A DNA stretch of 64,000 nt from Stylonectria norvegica (GCA_014621405.1 JAANBC010000002.1:1-64000), one strand, 5' to 3'. Shown: positions 1 through 11,935, counted from the stretch's first letter. Notes: generated by a model not told the origin, from the letters alone. A program made the numbers and translations.

Positions 1-1446
1 CAACATCAAACATTAATTAGATCTTGGGAAAGGGAGCGGACGGCAAGACGGCAAGGCATCTCGTCCTTAAAGACTAAACAAGCATTTTGCCAAGCTGTCG
101 CTCCCGTTCCAGTCCCTTACTCGTGTGAGGGAAAGGAAAGTACGCCATTCTCCTTTGCAGGAACTGAGACACAGTCAAGTATCGCGCTCTGCCGCGCCGG
201 AATCAACGGCTGGCAGATGGCTTGGCTTTGGAAACGTCTCCCCTCCCGGTGTGGAGGGTCCTTTCCGCGATAACGTTGGATCCCCGATAGCATCCATGGA
301 TCCCTCAGATGTAAGCGGGCACTCGAAACTATTGATGCGCCGTCGGCAATCCACCTTGCCCGCTCAGGCAGCTCTCGCCTTATCATAATATATGCGGGCT
401 GTCTATTCGTGCACAGCGATTGCAATATCTCTGTTCTCCTAGTACGTAGTAGATGATTCAGTAAGGCGTGGTTCTCGTTGCTGTCACTTTCGCATTGCCT
501 AGGTAGCGAACATTCCTCCCTAGGTCCAGACTCGACGTCCGTGGATCACCTGAACTCTTCACTTGGACGCATTACACTGAAAAGGGGGACATTTTCTTTA
601 AGCCAAGATGCTTACACCAAATATTACACCAGCAAATTACCCGAGCAAGAATTCTCCATGGTATGATTGCGATATTTGACATCTGAGTTCTGAATGCCGA
701 TCGCAGACCGATAGTCAACAGCACTCCTTCCGCCAACGAGCAGTTCCGCAGTAATACATATGGATATTACATGTACCGATGCCAGATAAGTGGACAGGAT
801 GTCACAGCCTTTTGAATTTTCATGTAACTGCGGACGACCTCAAATGTTGATCTGACAGTTTCTGCATCCTTCATCCACTGTTTATTGCGTTAAATTGCCA
901 CACGCATGTGTGTATCATCCCTGTTGTTATCCAATTAATCCTGTCGCAAATTGAAACTTTCACTCTACGACGACATGAAGGTGCATGTATTTGTAAGGTA
1001 CTTATAATAACTAAAGTACCATCCAGTCAACCCAATCGTGGCAATAATTGCTTTACAATGAAAGAGATCGTTCGCTAGGCATGAAGCCATATGCGGGACG
1101 AGGATCTGCAGCCTGCCTCGACCGAGCGTGATTGCTTCGCGAACGTGTCAGGTTGTGTAGAGGAGCATGGTCAGAACCTCAGGTATTATTCTTAAACATG
1201 AATTAAAGCAGTTAGAGTACGTGGAAATTGAATCCCGGTTCTACGGGGGAAGTCAACTTTATGCCTGTCCACTTGGCTTCTCGCATGACCAAGACAAGTA
1301 TTAATTGACGGCAACACGGTGATTGTCTCTCCGAAACTTGTGTCGGATTGGCTACAAACACCCTACAGTAAGGCTAACTGTAGTCCAGCAGAAACAGTTG
1401 GTATCTTCCTTGTTCCGAACAAATCTTTTCAAACTAGGGTCTCCCT
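1..1446. other. Intergenic, no gene seen
   Basis: No reading frame here combines an ATG, coding-like composition and a recognisable domain on either strand. The part next to 1447 is the 3' flank of the SYLF gene. Nothing repetitive stands out. Confidence 0.6.
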
Positions 1447-3404
1447 CTACTGATATTTATAGTCTCCCACAGGCCGTTGAACTCCATCATTAACATAAGC
1501 CGGTGGCTGCTCCGTCCCTCCGGATGGGAACGTGGATTGCCCGGGGGCAGCTCCCGTTCCAGGCACCGATACACCGGGCACCCCCGCCGAAACCGGGGTC
1601 GTCGCAACGCCTTCTTTTCCGATGCTCTTCAATGCGCCCGCCTCGGCTCCTTTTAAGGCCTCGTGAAGTCCATGAGCTCCCGCGGGCCACATGCCGACCG
1701 GCCCTTGAGGGGGAATCTCACCCTTGATAATCCTCTCCACAGACACTCTCTCACCGTAGAATGCAGCGTTGGCGTCTTTGCGCTCCACAACAACGGTTCC
1801 GTCAATCTGGATGCCGGCGTAGAAGCCGCGAGACTTGACGTAGGAGAAGACAGGCTTGAAGGTGCTGGCGCTGAGGCTGCGACGGTGGCTATTCTTGTCT
1901 GGACCCTGGGGTTTCAGAGTTTGATGCTGTCCAGCTTCGGTGCTGGATGCATGGCCCGACGTCGTTCCAGTTGTAGTACCATATGTGGCCGGTGCAGTCC
2001 CCGACGTCGTTCCTGATACAGTGTCGTGTGCGGTCACTGGCGTTTCTCCCCTCTTGGCTCTTTTCTCTTGGTCATTGTCCACTGCGGTGCCAAACTCCAC
2101 GGCACCACCAGCACCGTAAGGGCCAGCGACGACCGCGAGGTCACTTCCCAGGCTCACCCGAGTGTTGGTAAAGGCAGCCAGTGCTTCCTTACTGTTGATG
2201 ACGCAGACACAATCGAAAATGTCGAGACCGATCATGAAACCACCCCCGACAGAGTGAACTTGGATGCCCGAGGGGGGGACCCCACGATCCATCGGGAAGG
2301 CGAGCAATCAAGATGCCAGAGCCGGTGGCGCCCGAGACGTTGAACCCCGCGCGAAGCGTGGTGAAGATGGCTAGACCAACAGCCTTGGAGATGACCTTGG
2401 GCGGGATAGTGACGAGCACTCGGCTCTTGGGCTTCTGCTTTGTAGGATCGATAATTCCATCACTCGTCTCTGTGGCTTTCGGGTCGGTCGAGGTAGGAGG
2501 CTGGCCTGAGCCAGGATCCGCATAGACGCCCTTCTCTGTTGTGTTGTTAGCACCGTTCATCATGTCGTCAAGCCTCCACGCCGTTGCGCTACTTACTGCA
2601 GAACGTCCTGAGAGTCGCCGCTGCCTTGTCGCACTCTTTGTCGAGAGTCTCTGGCAAGAAGCTCTGGCTTCCCAACTTGTGCGCCAGGCTGTTGATAGGA
2701 GCTGCAGCCTTCAGTCCGAGCTGAGAGAATTTCTCGCTCCAGCCAGACTTCTTGTGAGCATGTTCATCTGCGGGCTGTGTTGTGTGAGCTGCGACATGAG
2801 GCGTGTGAGTGGTCGCGGGAGTCGAACTTGATGCTACAGGTGTCGTTGTGTATGCTGGATCATGCTGGGCCGGATGAACAGGCTCGTTGGTCGGTGGGGG
2901 GGCAAAGACGGGCGCGGCAGGGTTGTACTGCGGGATGGCATAGCTTTGATCAACGGGTCTCTGCTCGGCTGGATGCTGCTCGCCAAGGCTATGTTGTTCT
3001 AGCTTGTGCTCGCCAGACTTCTCGTTCGGGTAGACAGGGTTCCCACTGAGGGGGTTGGGATACGCGGGGGGAGCATCGTGCTGCTGTGAATATTGCTGTT
3101 GACCAGTAGGATGCGGAGGGAAATCTTGCTGGTGCTGCTGAGGTTGTCCGTGGCCTGGAGGAGGGCCCGGAGGAGGAGGAGGGAAGTTCTGTTGTTGAGA
3201 CGGCACTTGCTGCTGCTCCGAGAGAAGCTGGCCTGGTGCGTGGTGTTGCTGCTCAGACAGAAGACCACCTGATGGAGGAGCGTAACCCTGTTGGTGCTGC
3301 GGTTGGTGCTGCTGTTGTTGCTGAGACAAAAGTCCTTGAGGAGCTTCAAGCTCGCCCACTTCGAAGTTCTGAACTGGTTTCTCCTGATTGTTGGACATAT
3401 TCAT
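1447..3404 (-). CDS. SYLF (Ysc84-type) domain protein, frame broken by one base
   Basis: Two exons, 3404-2597 and 2535-1447, are separated by a 61-bp intron with a GTAAGT donor, a GCTAAC branch site and an ACAACAG acceptor. The first 240 residues or so are low complexity, rich in Gln, Pro and His. A SYLF domain follows. It starts with the SFLPETLDKECDKAA block and runs through the VTIPPKVISKAVGLAIF and KPVFSYVKSRGFYAGIQIDG blocks, with a Ser/Thr-rich insert of about 65 residues between its halves. The family (yeast Ysc84/Lsb3, human SH3YL1) binds phosphoinositides and actin at endocytic patches; that role here is inferred. The reading frame slips within a run of seven G (2272-2278): both sides encode adjacent conserved SYLF sequence in different frames, and six G would restore continuity (about 631 residues). 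Either a real mutation or an assembly error. Confidence 0.85.
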
Positions 3405-4324
3405 GGACGTGTCAACCCGGGGGTAAGGTCTTGAGGTAAGGTAGATCTGGTGATGGTGTGACGGCGGGGTATCAATGTGGAACGAGGTCGCGGGGTATGG
3501 ATTTGGGGGAAGGATAGTGATGAATGACGAACAAACTTCTAGGAGGGGAACTGGATGTAGCGGCCTTTAAAGGATCTGGATATTTTTGTTTCACTCTCAA
3601 GCCTCGTCATGCAGGATGGTAGCGCAAGAGTACACGGGGAACTGGGAAGCAACGCCGTGGTAGCCCATCACGCGGGTAGCATCACCAACAACCAAGCTTC
3701 AATGGTGGGCTGTGTCTGTTGATGTCATCGCTGTGGCTTGTGCGCGACGACGCGGACGAGGTAACCAGGGTGGCTTAGACTTTGTCGCAAGGGTCCAGCA
3801 CAGCCACTTTGAGATTGAGAATATGGCGATGGCGAGCGACCCAATCCCAAAGAGCCATGATAATCATTGTTTGAGATCGAATTTTGATCATGATCAGAGT
3901 TGAGCAATGTTTAAACAGCCTAGTCTAGTCTAGAGTTGCTTTGGGGTAAGAGTTTCTTTCGCAACAGGGTAGCCGAGGGAGACGGTCATGGTGAGTCCAA
4001 TTTGGGAGCTTCGCATGTTATTTCAGAGACATCAACGACAGACACAAAACTGGGTATGAAGATGTGTGACTAGAGTATTGTTTTTGTTTTTGTCGGGTAT
4101 GAAAATGTATCTAAGGTTGGAGGGCTGGTGTTGCTTTTATGAGATTCCTCGGAAGCCGAGCCTCGGTTTCTCGAGCCGAAGTCGCTTGCCGACATTTCGC
4201 GAGTTTCTCACTCTGACTTTGTCAAGACTCATAATCTTCAATACGCACATGTATCAGCATTGTTTCAGCCAAACATGAGATTTTCACTCATATCGCAGCT
4301 CACGACCCGCATCCCAGACTCAGT
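3405..4324. other. Divergent upstream region, no gene seen
   Basis: This 920-bp gap lies between two divergently transcribed genes and should contain both promoters. No coding-like frame or clear binding site was recognised. Confidence 0.55.
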
Positions 4325-5128
4325 ATGACGCATTCAAACGGCCAAGCTACGCTGCATCTCCCGCGCATACTATGTCTTCACGGCGGTGGTGTCAACGCCG
4401 ACGTCTTTAGAGTCCAATGCCGCGCCATCATAGCACGCCTCAAGGAGGCGTTCCGCCTGGTCTTCGTCAACGGTCCCTTTCTCTCGGCTCCTCATCCTTC
4501 AATCGTCAGTGTCTATGGCGACCACGGGCCGTTCCGTCGCTGGCTACGCTGGCAGCCCGACCACCCCGAGATAGACGGCGAATCGGCCGCCGAAGAGATC
4601 TGGTACCAGTGCCAAGAGGCTATGAGGGCTGATCCGGGAACTGGAGACTGGGTGGGTATCCTGGGCTTTTCCCAGGGCGCCAAAATCGCGGCAGGGCTGC
4701 TCTGGACTCAGCAGAAAGTCGCCGAGCGCTTCGGCGAGAATGAATCGCAAACCCACTTCAAATTTGGAGTCATGATGGCTGGAAGAGGACCTCTGTTGAT
4801 GTTCGATTCGCGACTCGATCGGCCACGACACGTCGGTGACGCAGGACAACTCAGTTCAGAGTTTGCAGATTGGCCGGAGAAGAACAATGGAGAGCATGTT
4901 CTAGCCATACCGACCTTGCATGTTCACGGCCTTCGTGATCCGGGGCTGGAGGAGCATCGGAGGTTGATGGAGACATACTGCGAGGCTGGAAGCACGAGGC
5001 TTGTCGAGTGGGACGGTGCACATCGACTGCCCATAAAGATGCACGACGTCGAGGCAGTCGTAACCCAGATTCTGGAGTTGGCTGAGAGCATAGGCGTCGG
5101 TTCAAAGATGCAAGCATACAGCGCTTAG
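4325..5128 (+). CDS. FSH1-family serine hydrolase
   Basis: Intronless, 267 residues, with an alpha/beta-hydrolase fold of the FSH1 (DUF341) family. The opening strand and oxyanion loop ILCLHGGGVN lie at residues 15-24. The nucleophile motif GFSQGA puts the catalytic Ser at about 116. The late strand LHVHGLRDP supplies Asp at about 205 and WDGAH supplies His at about 233, completing the triad. Length matches the family (about 220-290). Members are cytosolic esterases or thioesterases; some work beside polyketide synthases and release or edit products, but no synthase lies nearby, so a housekeeping or unknown substrate is more likely. The ATG at 4325 is the first one in frame and sits just before the conserved strand. 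Confidence 0.9.
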   Translation: MTHSNGQATLHLPRILCLHGGGVNADVFRVQCRAIIARLKEAFRLVFVNGPFLSAPHPSIVSVYGDHGPFRRWLRWQPDHPEIDGESAAEEIWYQCQEAMRADPGTGDWVGILGFSQGAKIAAGLLWTQQKVAERFGENESQTHFKFGVMMAGRGPLLMFDSRLDRPRHVGDAGQLSSEFADWPEKNNGEHVLAIPTLHVHGLRDPGLEEHRRLMETYCEAGSTRLVEWDGAHRLPIKMHDVEAVVTQILELAESIGVGSKMQAYSA

Positions 5129-5321
5129 ACGGAGTTTACATACATCACATAGAGAGAGTAGCATGTATATAGCTCATTAATATGGTGAACCTGAACGGTA
5201 ACAGTCCTCTTGCCCCCTCTTAACTCCCATGAGCATTGAAAACTCAAGTCACACATGTGCAAGCACGCTCTTCGACTTGGCTCTGTTTTCATGCTTCAAA
5301 TAAAATGAATATCCCATGTTT

Positions 5322-7092
5322 TTACGGCCGTCTCAATGGATGTGCTTCCGTGTTGAGCACAAATTTGTCCAGGCTGACCAAATCTGGAGGAGAGAATATC
5401 AGATAGAAATATTTGAGCGTTTCCGAAAGCCAGAAACTCTGTCAGATTTGTTAGTTTTGCTACAAACAATTGCAGTTGGTTACTCACCTCCATGGAATCA
5501 ATCTTCTTCGTCTCTCCCGAAACGGTGACGTCCTCAATAGCCGCATTGGCAATGTCAGTTGTCGTAGCCTTCATGATGGACTTGAACATTTCCCAGGCCA
5601 TGTCCTGCCATTCGGTGTCTCCCGTTATGCGATACATGATGAAGATGCTCTCAATCGCCTCGGGCCGCAGAATATAGCGTGGATCGCGGGCGTCCTTGAA
5701 CCCTTTGGCAAGCTTCTGATTGCCCTCCTTCTGCCAACGGTCCTCATCCCAGTCGCACCCGTCGATGGTCTTGCAGGGAATGAGATTAAAGATCTCGGGC
5801 ATAATGCCAGTTGGGAACGAGCTGTAAGCCCAACCGCATCCACGGGCAAGACGCGCTCCGATGGCGACGTGTTCTTTAATCTCAAAGAGTTTCCCGCCAA
5901 TACCAAACATTCCGCCGACAAAACAGGTGAGATGCTGGCTTTCGGGGTTAAAGTCGAGACGTCCCTGTTGTTCCCAGTTTACGCGAACATCCCCAGCAAA
6001 TAGGATGTTGAGTCCATCTGGTAGCATCGGCCGGAATAGAAGATGCTTGATAATGGTGTCGGCAGCCCCACGATAAAGCTTCTCGTATGTCGTATCCAGA
6101 CCACCAAGTATCGCGTACATCTTGGGAAGATATTCATACAACGAGTCGGCCAAGGCGCCGAGCGTAAAGCTGTTGTCGCCCGCTGCCTCGTTTTGGAAGT
6201 CCAGAGCAAGAGGCCACATGCCCGGCAGAGCCGTGTCGTTCTGAACCCTCTCCAAGAACCGGGTGACACGATCGGTAGCGTCATAGAACTTTGGATCGCC
6301 GGTGAGTTGTGATAGTCTGGTGAACTCGAGACCTAGCGAGCTCGGCGAGGCTGATGGATCGTGTACGCCAGCAACCTGCTTGCCCTCCAATGCGTCTCTG
6401 TAGTTAAGCCAAAACCCGGGAAGCCGATTTGGCGTGTCGAAAGCAACATAGAGCATCTCCCCAAGCTCTATCGCCTTTTGCAATAGTGCTTTCTCGCCGC
6501 TGAGTTCGTAGGCTCCCAAGAGACCTCCGAGATGGCGTATCGTCGTCTCAAAGAGGTTGGCCGCCCCATCAGCAGTCTCTGCCCAGTCAATAGTGGAGAT
6601 ATCGACAGCAGCTTCCCTGAACTCCGTCTTCAGATCCATCATCCATAGCGTGTCGAGTGAGTCAACAAGAGTGGCTGCCCATCCGCCAAATGTATTTTTG
6701 CCTTGAGCAGTGAGTGGCGTCAGCTCATCCTTCATCCACGCGTGCTTCTCATAAGAAGCATAGCTGCGCTTGAAGGCATCGCGAACAGCAGTGCGGCGAG
6801 TCTCTGCTACTTGAGAATGCGGAAAGTGACTGTCGTCCGCCTGTATCCTGGGCAAAACCTTCGGCCGGCCTGCCGGCAGGGGTTTTATGGAAGATGGGGG
6901 ATGGAACTGCCTAACAAGGGACCAGTCAAACGTGCTAGGGACGAACCTGGGCTTTGGGAATCCGGAGTAAAAGATGTGCCAGAAAATCAACAGAGTGAGG
7001 GCGGCGCCAGTCAACTGGACGATTCGCGGTGTTCTTCGTGACATTGTCTTGACTCTCGACCGGCGGAATGGAGGCAGCTTGCGGTCAGGCAT
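5322..7092 (-). CDS. GH47 class I alpha-1,2-mannosidase
   Basis: Two exons, 7092-5488 and 5438-5322, with a 49-bp intron (GTGAGT donor, CTGACAG acceptor). Splicing restores the invariant GH47 C-terminus: SFWLSETLKYFYLIF, then a DLVSL segment, then the TEAHP motif. The product is about 573 residues. A short basic cytoplasmic tail is followed by one membrane anchor (about residues 25-43, LTGAALTLLIFWHIF), giving type II topology in the ER or Golgi. The catalytic domain shows SLDTLWMM, HLTCFVGGMFG and LRPEAIESI. The family trims alpha-1,2-linked mannose from Man9GlcNAc2 during N-glycan processing. An in-frame ATG at 7161 would add a hydrophobic 23-residue extension; I prefer 7092 because it leaves a normal short cytosolic tail. 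Confidence 0.92.
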
Positions 7093-8625
7093 AATGGACT
7101 CTTGAGAAGTAAGATGGATAGAAGGAAGCAGAAGAAAGGGAAGATAGAAAAGAGAGACCATGGTCGTTCGCTTGCTACTGGCAACAGCTTAATTACCTTA
7201 GATACTAGGTGCTCGATGAACTCTGAGCCACGCTCCTCGCGCTCCTCGCAGTTCGCAGTCAGGCATCACAGTGGAGGCAGACGCGGCCCGGCCCGCTGAG
7301 CATCTTCCCGCTCAAGGATGTGTAGGTCCGCTCTGGTGTGGTTGACCCTTGTAAGTTGTGTGAAGGCGTTCTCATATAGATTGATCTCCACCACATAATG
7401 CCTCTTTCTACCCTGGGCGTAGGTACCCTATCTACGAGAAAATATACACTCATCTTTGGGTTATTTGTTTCGCAACTAAAAACGATGGGATAACACGTGA
7501 ATTAACTTCGAAGAGGAATACTAAGACTAACCCACCTTCTAGCATCTCGGCATCTCTGAAGTTCAAAGAAAACCTTTAGAGTAATAATCCATGATCTTCT
7601 CAGGCAGAGTGTACTGTAGTATTGGGGCTGTTGGTGGCGCAACAACCGAGCCCACCTTTCAGGGCAAACACATCAGCATCAAGCCGCTCATCTCCACGAG
7701 TTGTGCCCGAACTGATGTTTTAGACACCAGTCAATCGGAATCCTGGTACAGTTCCCCGTTAGGCTCAAGCGGGATGCCGGCAAGGAGGAGACGGCCAATG
7801 ACTGCGGTGATGCAAGCGGGATCGTGCAGCCAGCGGATACGACATTGGGCGCTTACAGGAACTGCGGAAGCGGGCACGACGAACGCTTCCAAGCCAGCTA
7901 CCGGCCCATCAGGGTCCGTTATGACCAGTGCCGCTGCTGCCGCTGCTGCCGCTGTTGCAGCATTAGCCGTCGTCCTGGCTATCACTTTGTGTTTCTGTTG
8001 GTTCGCAATACATGTAGGCGAATGCTCGACAAGCTGCTGCGCTAGAGAAATGTCCCGAGAATGCAAGCTAAAATGGCGGGGACGAACAAAACACGTCCAG
8101 AACCCCAGGGGCTGCCCGGGTATGGCTCTATTTTCGCAGAAGTTATGGAGAATCGCATATTGTATATGAGTTGGATGTGAAGTCGCGCAACAGAGACTCT
8201 AGAAAAGGATTACATTTTATATCACTCGATTAGAAGCTTCATGCTAAACGATTCTACAGGCATTGCTGCAGTCATTGCAGACGATGAATGCTACAATGTG
8301 TTATCTGTGACTTCAACGGCTAAACAATTAGGTTTAGACACTTTGCATAAAGCATAGAATAAAAGAGTATTCCTTCGACAGATCTTGCTTTTCGACAAGC
8401 TTGAAAAGCTGGAAAGCTACAGCAACCCTGAAATCGATACCTTGAGTAGAGAACTGATCAATCATGGTAAACAAAGAATTCGTTGTCTCGGTTAGATATC
8501 TGATACATTGTTGAATGAGGCCAACGCTCCTCTGCAGACGTCTCTTATATCTCGTCTCGATGAGATTGTGATGGCCACGAGTGATGGAGATTGATCGTAT
8601 AATTTCCTCCGTTCCCTGTATCAAC
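7093..8625. other. Intergenic with alanine-codon (GCN) tract, no secure gene
   Basis: About 1.5 kb without a supported gene. An open frame on the plus strand (7591-8169) and another on the minus strand (7731-8066) overlap around a GCT/GCC repeat near 7930-7965 that reads as poly-Ala either way. Neither shows a family signature. The minus frame has no ATG start. Confidence 0.45.
7930..7965. repeat. Imperfect GCTGCC/GCTGCT trinucleotide repeat
   Basis: A short tract of GCN/CTG-type triplets reads as poly-Ala in two of the overlapping frames. It is a simple microsatellite and explains the low-complexity segments of the spurious frames around it. Confidence 0.7.
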
Positions 8626-9798
8626 CTAGATGTACTTTGCATCCTTAGCAATCCTGTCCAACAACTGGTGAGTCTTGACCGCAGCCTCAAAGTCTGCGAA
8701 ACACTTGTCACCTTGCGCTAAGTTCTCATAGACCCGTGCAGAGTTAGTACCGGGATACGGCACACTCTTGATGTACTCCTCTTCCGGCGTGTCGAATTTG
8801 ATGGTCTGAACGTCTTCCTTCCCAATTCTCAAGCGAATAGCTCGGTCTTTGTGGCCCATTTGGAGGTGGTCCTCCGGGATTGTTACTTCCATCTCACCCT
8901 CTGTTCCAGTAATCAACCATCGCAAGCCGAGTCCATCGGCAGCCCCCTTGGCCTTGCGGAAATCAAGGCTGGCTACAGCGCCGTTCTCCAAGACGCCCTG
9001 TACAAGTATATGATCTGGGGATGTTTTGTTATAGGCTGGGTTGACTAGTTGCCCAGTCTTGATGCTGATTAAGGGCAAAGTGGGATGATGATTCTTCAGG
9101 GTGGCTTGGAGGGTATCGAAGTCTCCCATTACAGACGAAAAAGCATCCAGGATTTGAAATTGTCAGTTGAGTTCTTAGTCGTTGAGTGTTGACTTACAGT
9201 GTCCGAAGAAGATGGTAAACTCGTTGCCTCCGCTCTTCCAGTCCAAGTAGTAAGTCGCCTCTTCAATCCACCCCTCCGTGGGCAAAACACTCGAGCATCC
9301 CCAAACAACGGAGCTCGTGATTCTACCAAGAGATCCGCCTTCGACTAGCTCTTTGACTTTGGCTATATGAGGATCTCCCCGGAACTGCAGTCCAACCGCA
9401 GTTCGGACGCCTTGTTCCTTTGCCAGCTGTGCCAACTCCTCGGCCTCTTGGGTTGTAGCACCCAATGGCCATTCAACAAAGACGTCTTTCTTTGCGAGAA
9501 GGGCGGGCTTAGTTAACATGAAGTGCTTGCCAACATTGACACAGACCACGATGAGATCGATATCTGGGTCATTGGCAGCGTCTTCGGGACTACCGTAAGC
9601 CTTGACGGTACCCGGAAGTTTGTGGAAGTCGATGGATTTGCGAGCTGATTCCACAGAGGAGTTGCAGACTGCCACCAATTCGTACTTTGGTGAACTAACG
9701 AGAGGCCTCATATGTGCCAATACACCCCAGTTGCTAAGGGTAGAGACGGCAACGTCATTGGGAGCAAGGCCGAGCAGTGCGACGCGGGTAGGAGACAT
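8626..9798 (-). CDS. Gal80-like Gfo/Idh/MocA oxidoreductase, splice site damaged
   Basis: Exon 1 (9798-9198) encodes an N-terminal NAD(P)-binding fold (VALLGLAPNDVAVSTL). The DIDLIVVCVNVGKH strand and the VEWPLG motif replace the EKP of active Gfo/Idh/MocA enzymes, as in Gal80-type proteins. It ends at FGH with a GTAAGT donor. Exon 2 should resume at 9152 (LDAFSSVMGDFD); the frames match, giving about 375 residues, but the bases just before it are AA, not AG. The next in-frame AG, at 9123-9124, would delete about ten conserved residues. The yeast homologue Gal80 is a transcriptional co-repressor that binds NADP and is not an active enzyme; the function here is inferred only. The gene is head to head with a Zn2Cys6 regulator that also looks broken. 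Confidence 0.8.
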
Positions 9799-10090
9799 GG
9801 TGATGATGATTTGTGAATGTTGAAGGTGGTAAAGAGCTTGTAGGAGGTTTGATAGAATACACAACAAGAGACAGCGATCATCTGACGGCTTTATATATCT
9901 TGACAGGTACATCGAGAAACGTGTGACTCGCGTCTATGGCACGGATTCATAAGCAGCGGTCAGCTTAGCTGACGATGTTGGACAAACAGCGGAATTCCGC
10001 GAGGAGGAGATGTAGTGAGCTTTTTGTTGTGCTAGAATGCGTGATGAAGACACCCTCAAGTCCTAAGTATCGGAGGATAGACAGCTTTCA
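9799..10090. promoter_or_regulatory. Shared divergent promoter region
   Basis: Only 292 bp separate the start codons of the Gal80-like gene and the Zn2Cys6 regulator, so both promoters must overlap or abut here. The arrangement fits a regulator controlling its neighbour, but no CGG-type inverted or direct repeat was firmly identified. Confidence 0.5.
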
Positions 10091-11935
10091 ATGATCGACG
10101 CCGAAGGTACGGAGCAGATGACCCACTTGAACTCCGGCGCTAGCGGCTCCCCGCCCGGAACTCCTAAATCCGCTCCGCCCACTGTCGATCACCGAGCTTA
10201 CCCTTTAGTAATGAACCTGTTCTCCTTCAAGCATCTCAACGCCACATTCTCGGAACACCGTAAATCATTATCGTCGTCTCGTCATCGTCACCGTCGCCCC
10301 GCCAGCATGCCAATTAGTAGAAAGAAGTCCTGCGTGCGATGCAGGGCAGCCAAGGCCCGGTGTAGCCTCACGCATCCGCGATGTACGCGGTGTGTAGGAA
10401 GAGGACTGCGGTGTGACTATGCAGAGCAAGCCCCGAGATTCGCTCCGTACTCCGGCGCTACATCTGTGGACACGAGCCTCCCGACAGGAGTCCCGGCGCC
10501 GAACTCCGATCTGGCCTCCGGTATTTCTGGCGGGGAACAGTTGGAATATGAGCCTCATGAGGTGCGGACGGCATACACACAACCATCCATGACCACGTCA
10601 CTCGGCGGTACGCTGGATCGGTCGGCTGGGTTCATCGATTGGAACGACGTCGATCTTCAAAGTGCACATCCTGAATGCTTCCTGGTGCCAAATCCACTCG
10701 ACACATCCAATCCACACGGAACAGCAAATCTACTCAATGATCTCTCGACTGGCTTCGATCTGATGAATAACGACCAAGCTCACGATGACAGTGAAGCCCT
10801 CTTCGTTGGCGAAATCGATCGGGCCAGCGACGGCAGCACTAGCACGCAAACTATCCGCCGTTCGAGACTTCTTGCAAAACGCTCGGCAGTCACGGCCCAT
10901 GAATAATTCTCGACAAAGATTATGCTTGGCCAAGTTGAATCGTATCCCAAAATGCTTATAGAAGGCCATTCACTCCCGCCTTTTATACACAGTAGATGCG
11001 CCCTCGAAGATGGTCTATCACAAGACTGTTCTTCCAAGAAAGCCCATGAATGCTTGCCGGAGATTCTCAGTATCTGTGCCTCCTTGGTGCAGATGTTTTA
11101 CACGAAGTCCGCATCCAATAGTTCCTTCGTGTGGAAGACCATTTACGCCGAGCAAAGGCGACTCCATTCTGAGGTATACCAGGTCCAAGTCCATCACCAG
11201 CCTCGGCTCACACTCTGCAGCATAAAAGTTACGACATCAACACGTTGTTTGAGGCCCTCCAAGCGACATGTATTTACGTTATTCTTCAGGCTCAAGACAC
11301 TCAATCAATGGAGGTGAATGATGTCCAATGCTTGGTTCAGGCCATGGGAGTACGTTAAGTGACACTGTCTAGGCCTGGTCCCAGAAGGCTAAATCAGATC
11401 TAGGATATAGGGGCAAGACTACACGGCATCTCCGAATACGGGTACGACGCAGATGTTAACTTCGATCAACCAATTGACCGGAACAAGTGGGTATTTATTG
11501 AGAGCACACGAAGGTAAGACAGCCCCACAGCCTCATGAAAGGTACTGATGATATCCTCGACTGCGCAGAACTATTTGCCTTTTGTTCATCATCGAAGTAC
11601 TCCTTGAAGTCATCATTGGCCCAAGAGATGACATCAACTGCGGGGGATTTCGCACTATGAAACTTCCTTGCACCAGGGTCTTATGGGAAGTAAGCTCGAC
11701 ATCTGAGTGGGCGGTAAGATATAGGGAATTCATTGCCGGGAAGAAAAGCAACAGAGCATTGGACGTTACGGACTTGAAAGGGTCTACAAAATCATCAACC
11801 GCACATCTCAGTAGCAAGAACGACAACGAAGAGGTCTTGAGCGACCTAGTAAGTTGGTGTGACGGCGTGGATCAGTTTGGCACCATTGTTTGGATGGCTA
11901 CAACTCTGGCAAAGTGCGGTCGAACTCATACGTAG
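10091..11935 (+). pseudogene. Zn2Cys6 fungal transcription factor with in-frame stop
   Basis: Four exons: 10091-11173, 11221-11349, 11404-11513 and 11569-11935. The introns are of 47, 54 and 55 bp with good donors (GTATAC, GTACGT, GTAAGA) and acceptors CTCTGCAG, ATCTAG and TGCGCAG. A binuclear cluster Cys-x2-Cys-x6-Cys-x6-Cys-x2-Cys-x6-Cys lies at residues 81-108. The C-terminal half has the pattern of fungal regulators: SYPKM, LPPFIH, LPEILSICASL, SYDINTLFEALQA, TICLLFIIEVLLEVI and the WCDGVDQFGT end. All exons join in frame except for a TAA at 10904-10906, between the linker and the FSTKIMLGQ block. The block after the stop is well preserved, so splicing the stop out is unlikely. A 271-residue truncated product could still bind DNA. 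Translation may begin at Met73, just before the zinc cluster. Confidence 0.82.

Noticed and set aside
7591..8169. 192-codon plus-strand frame with a poly-Ala and hydrophobic stretch
   Set aside because: Driven by the GCN repeat. No family, no introns or context, and it overlaps an equally open minus frame.
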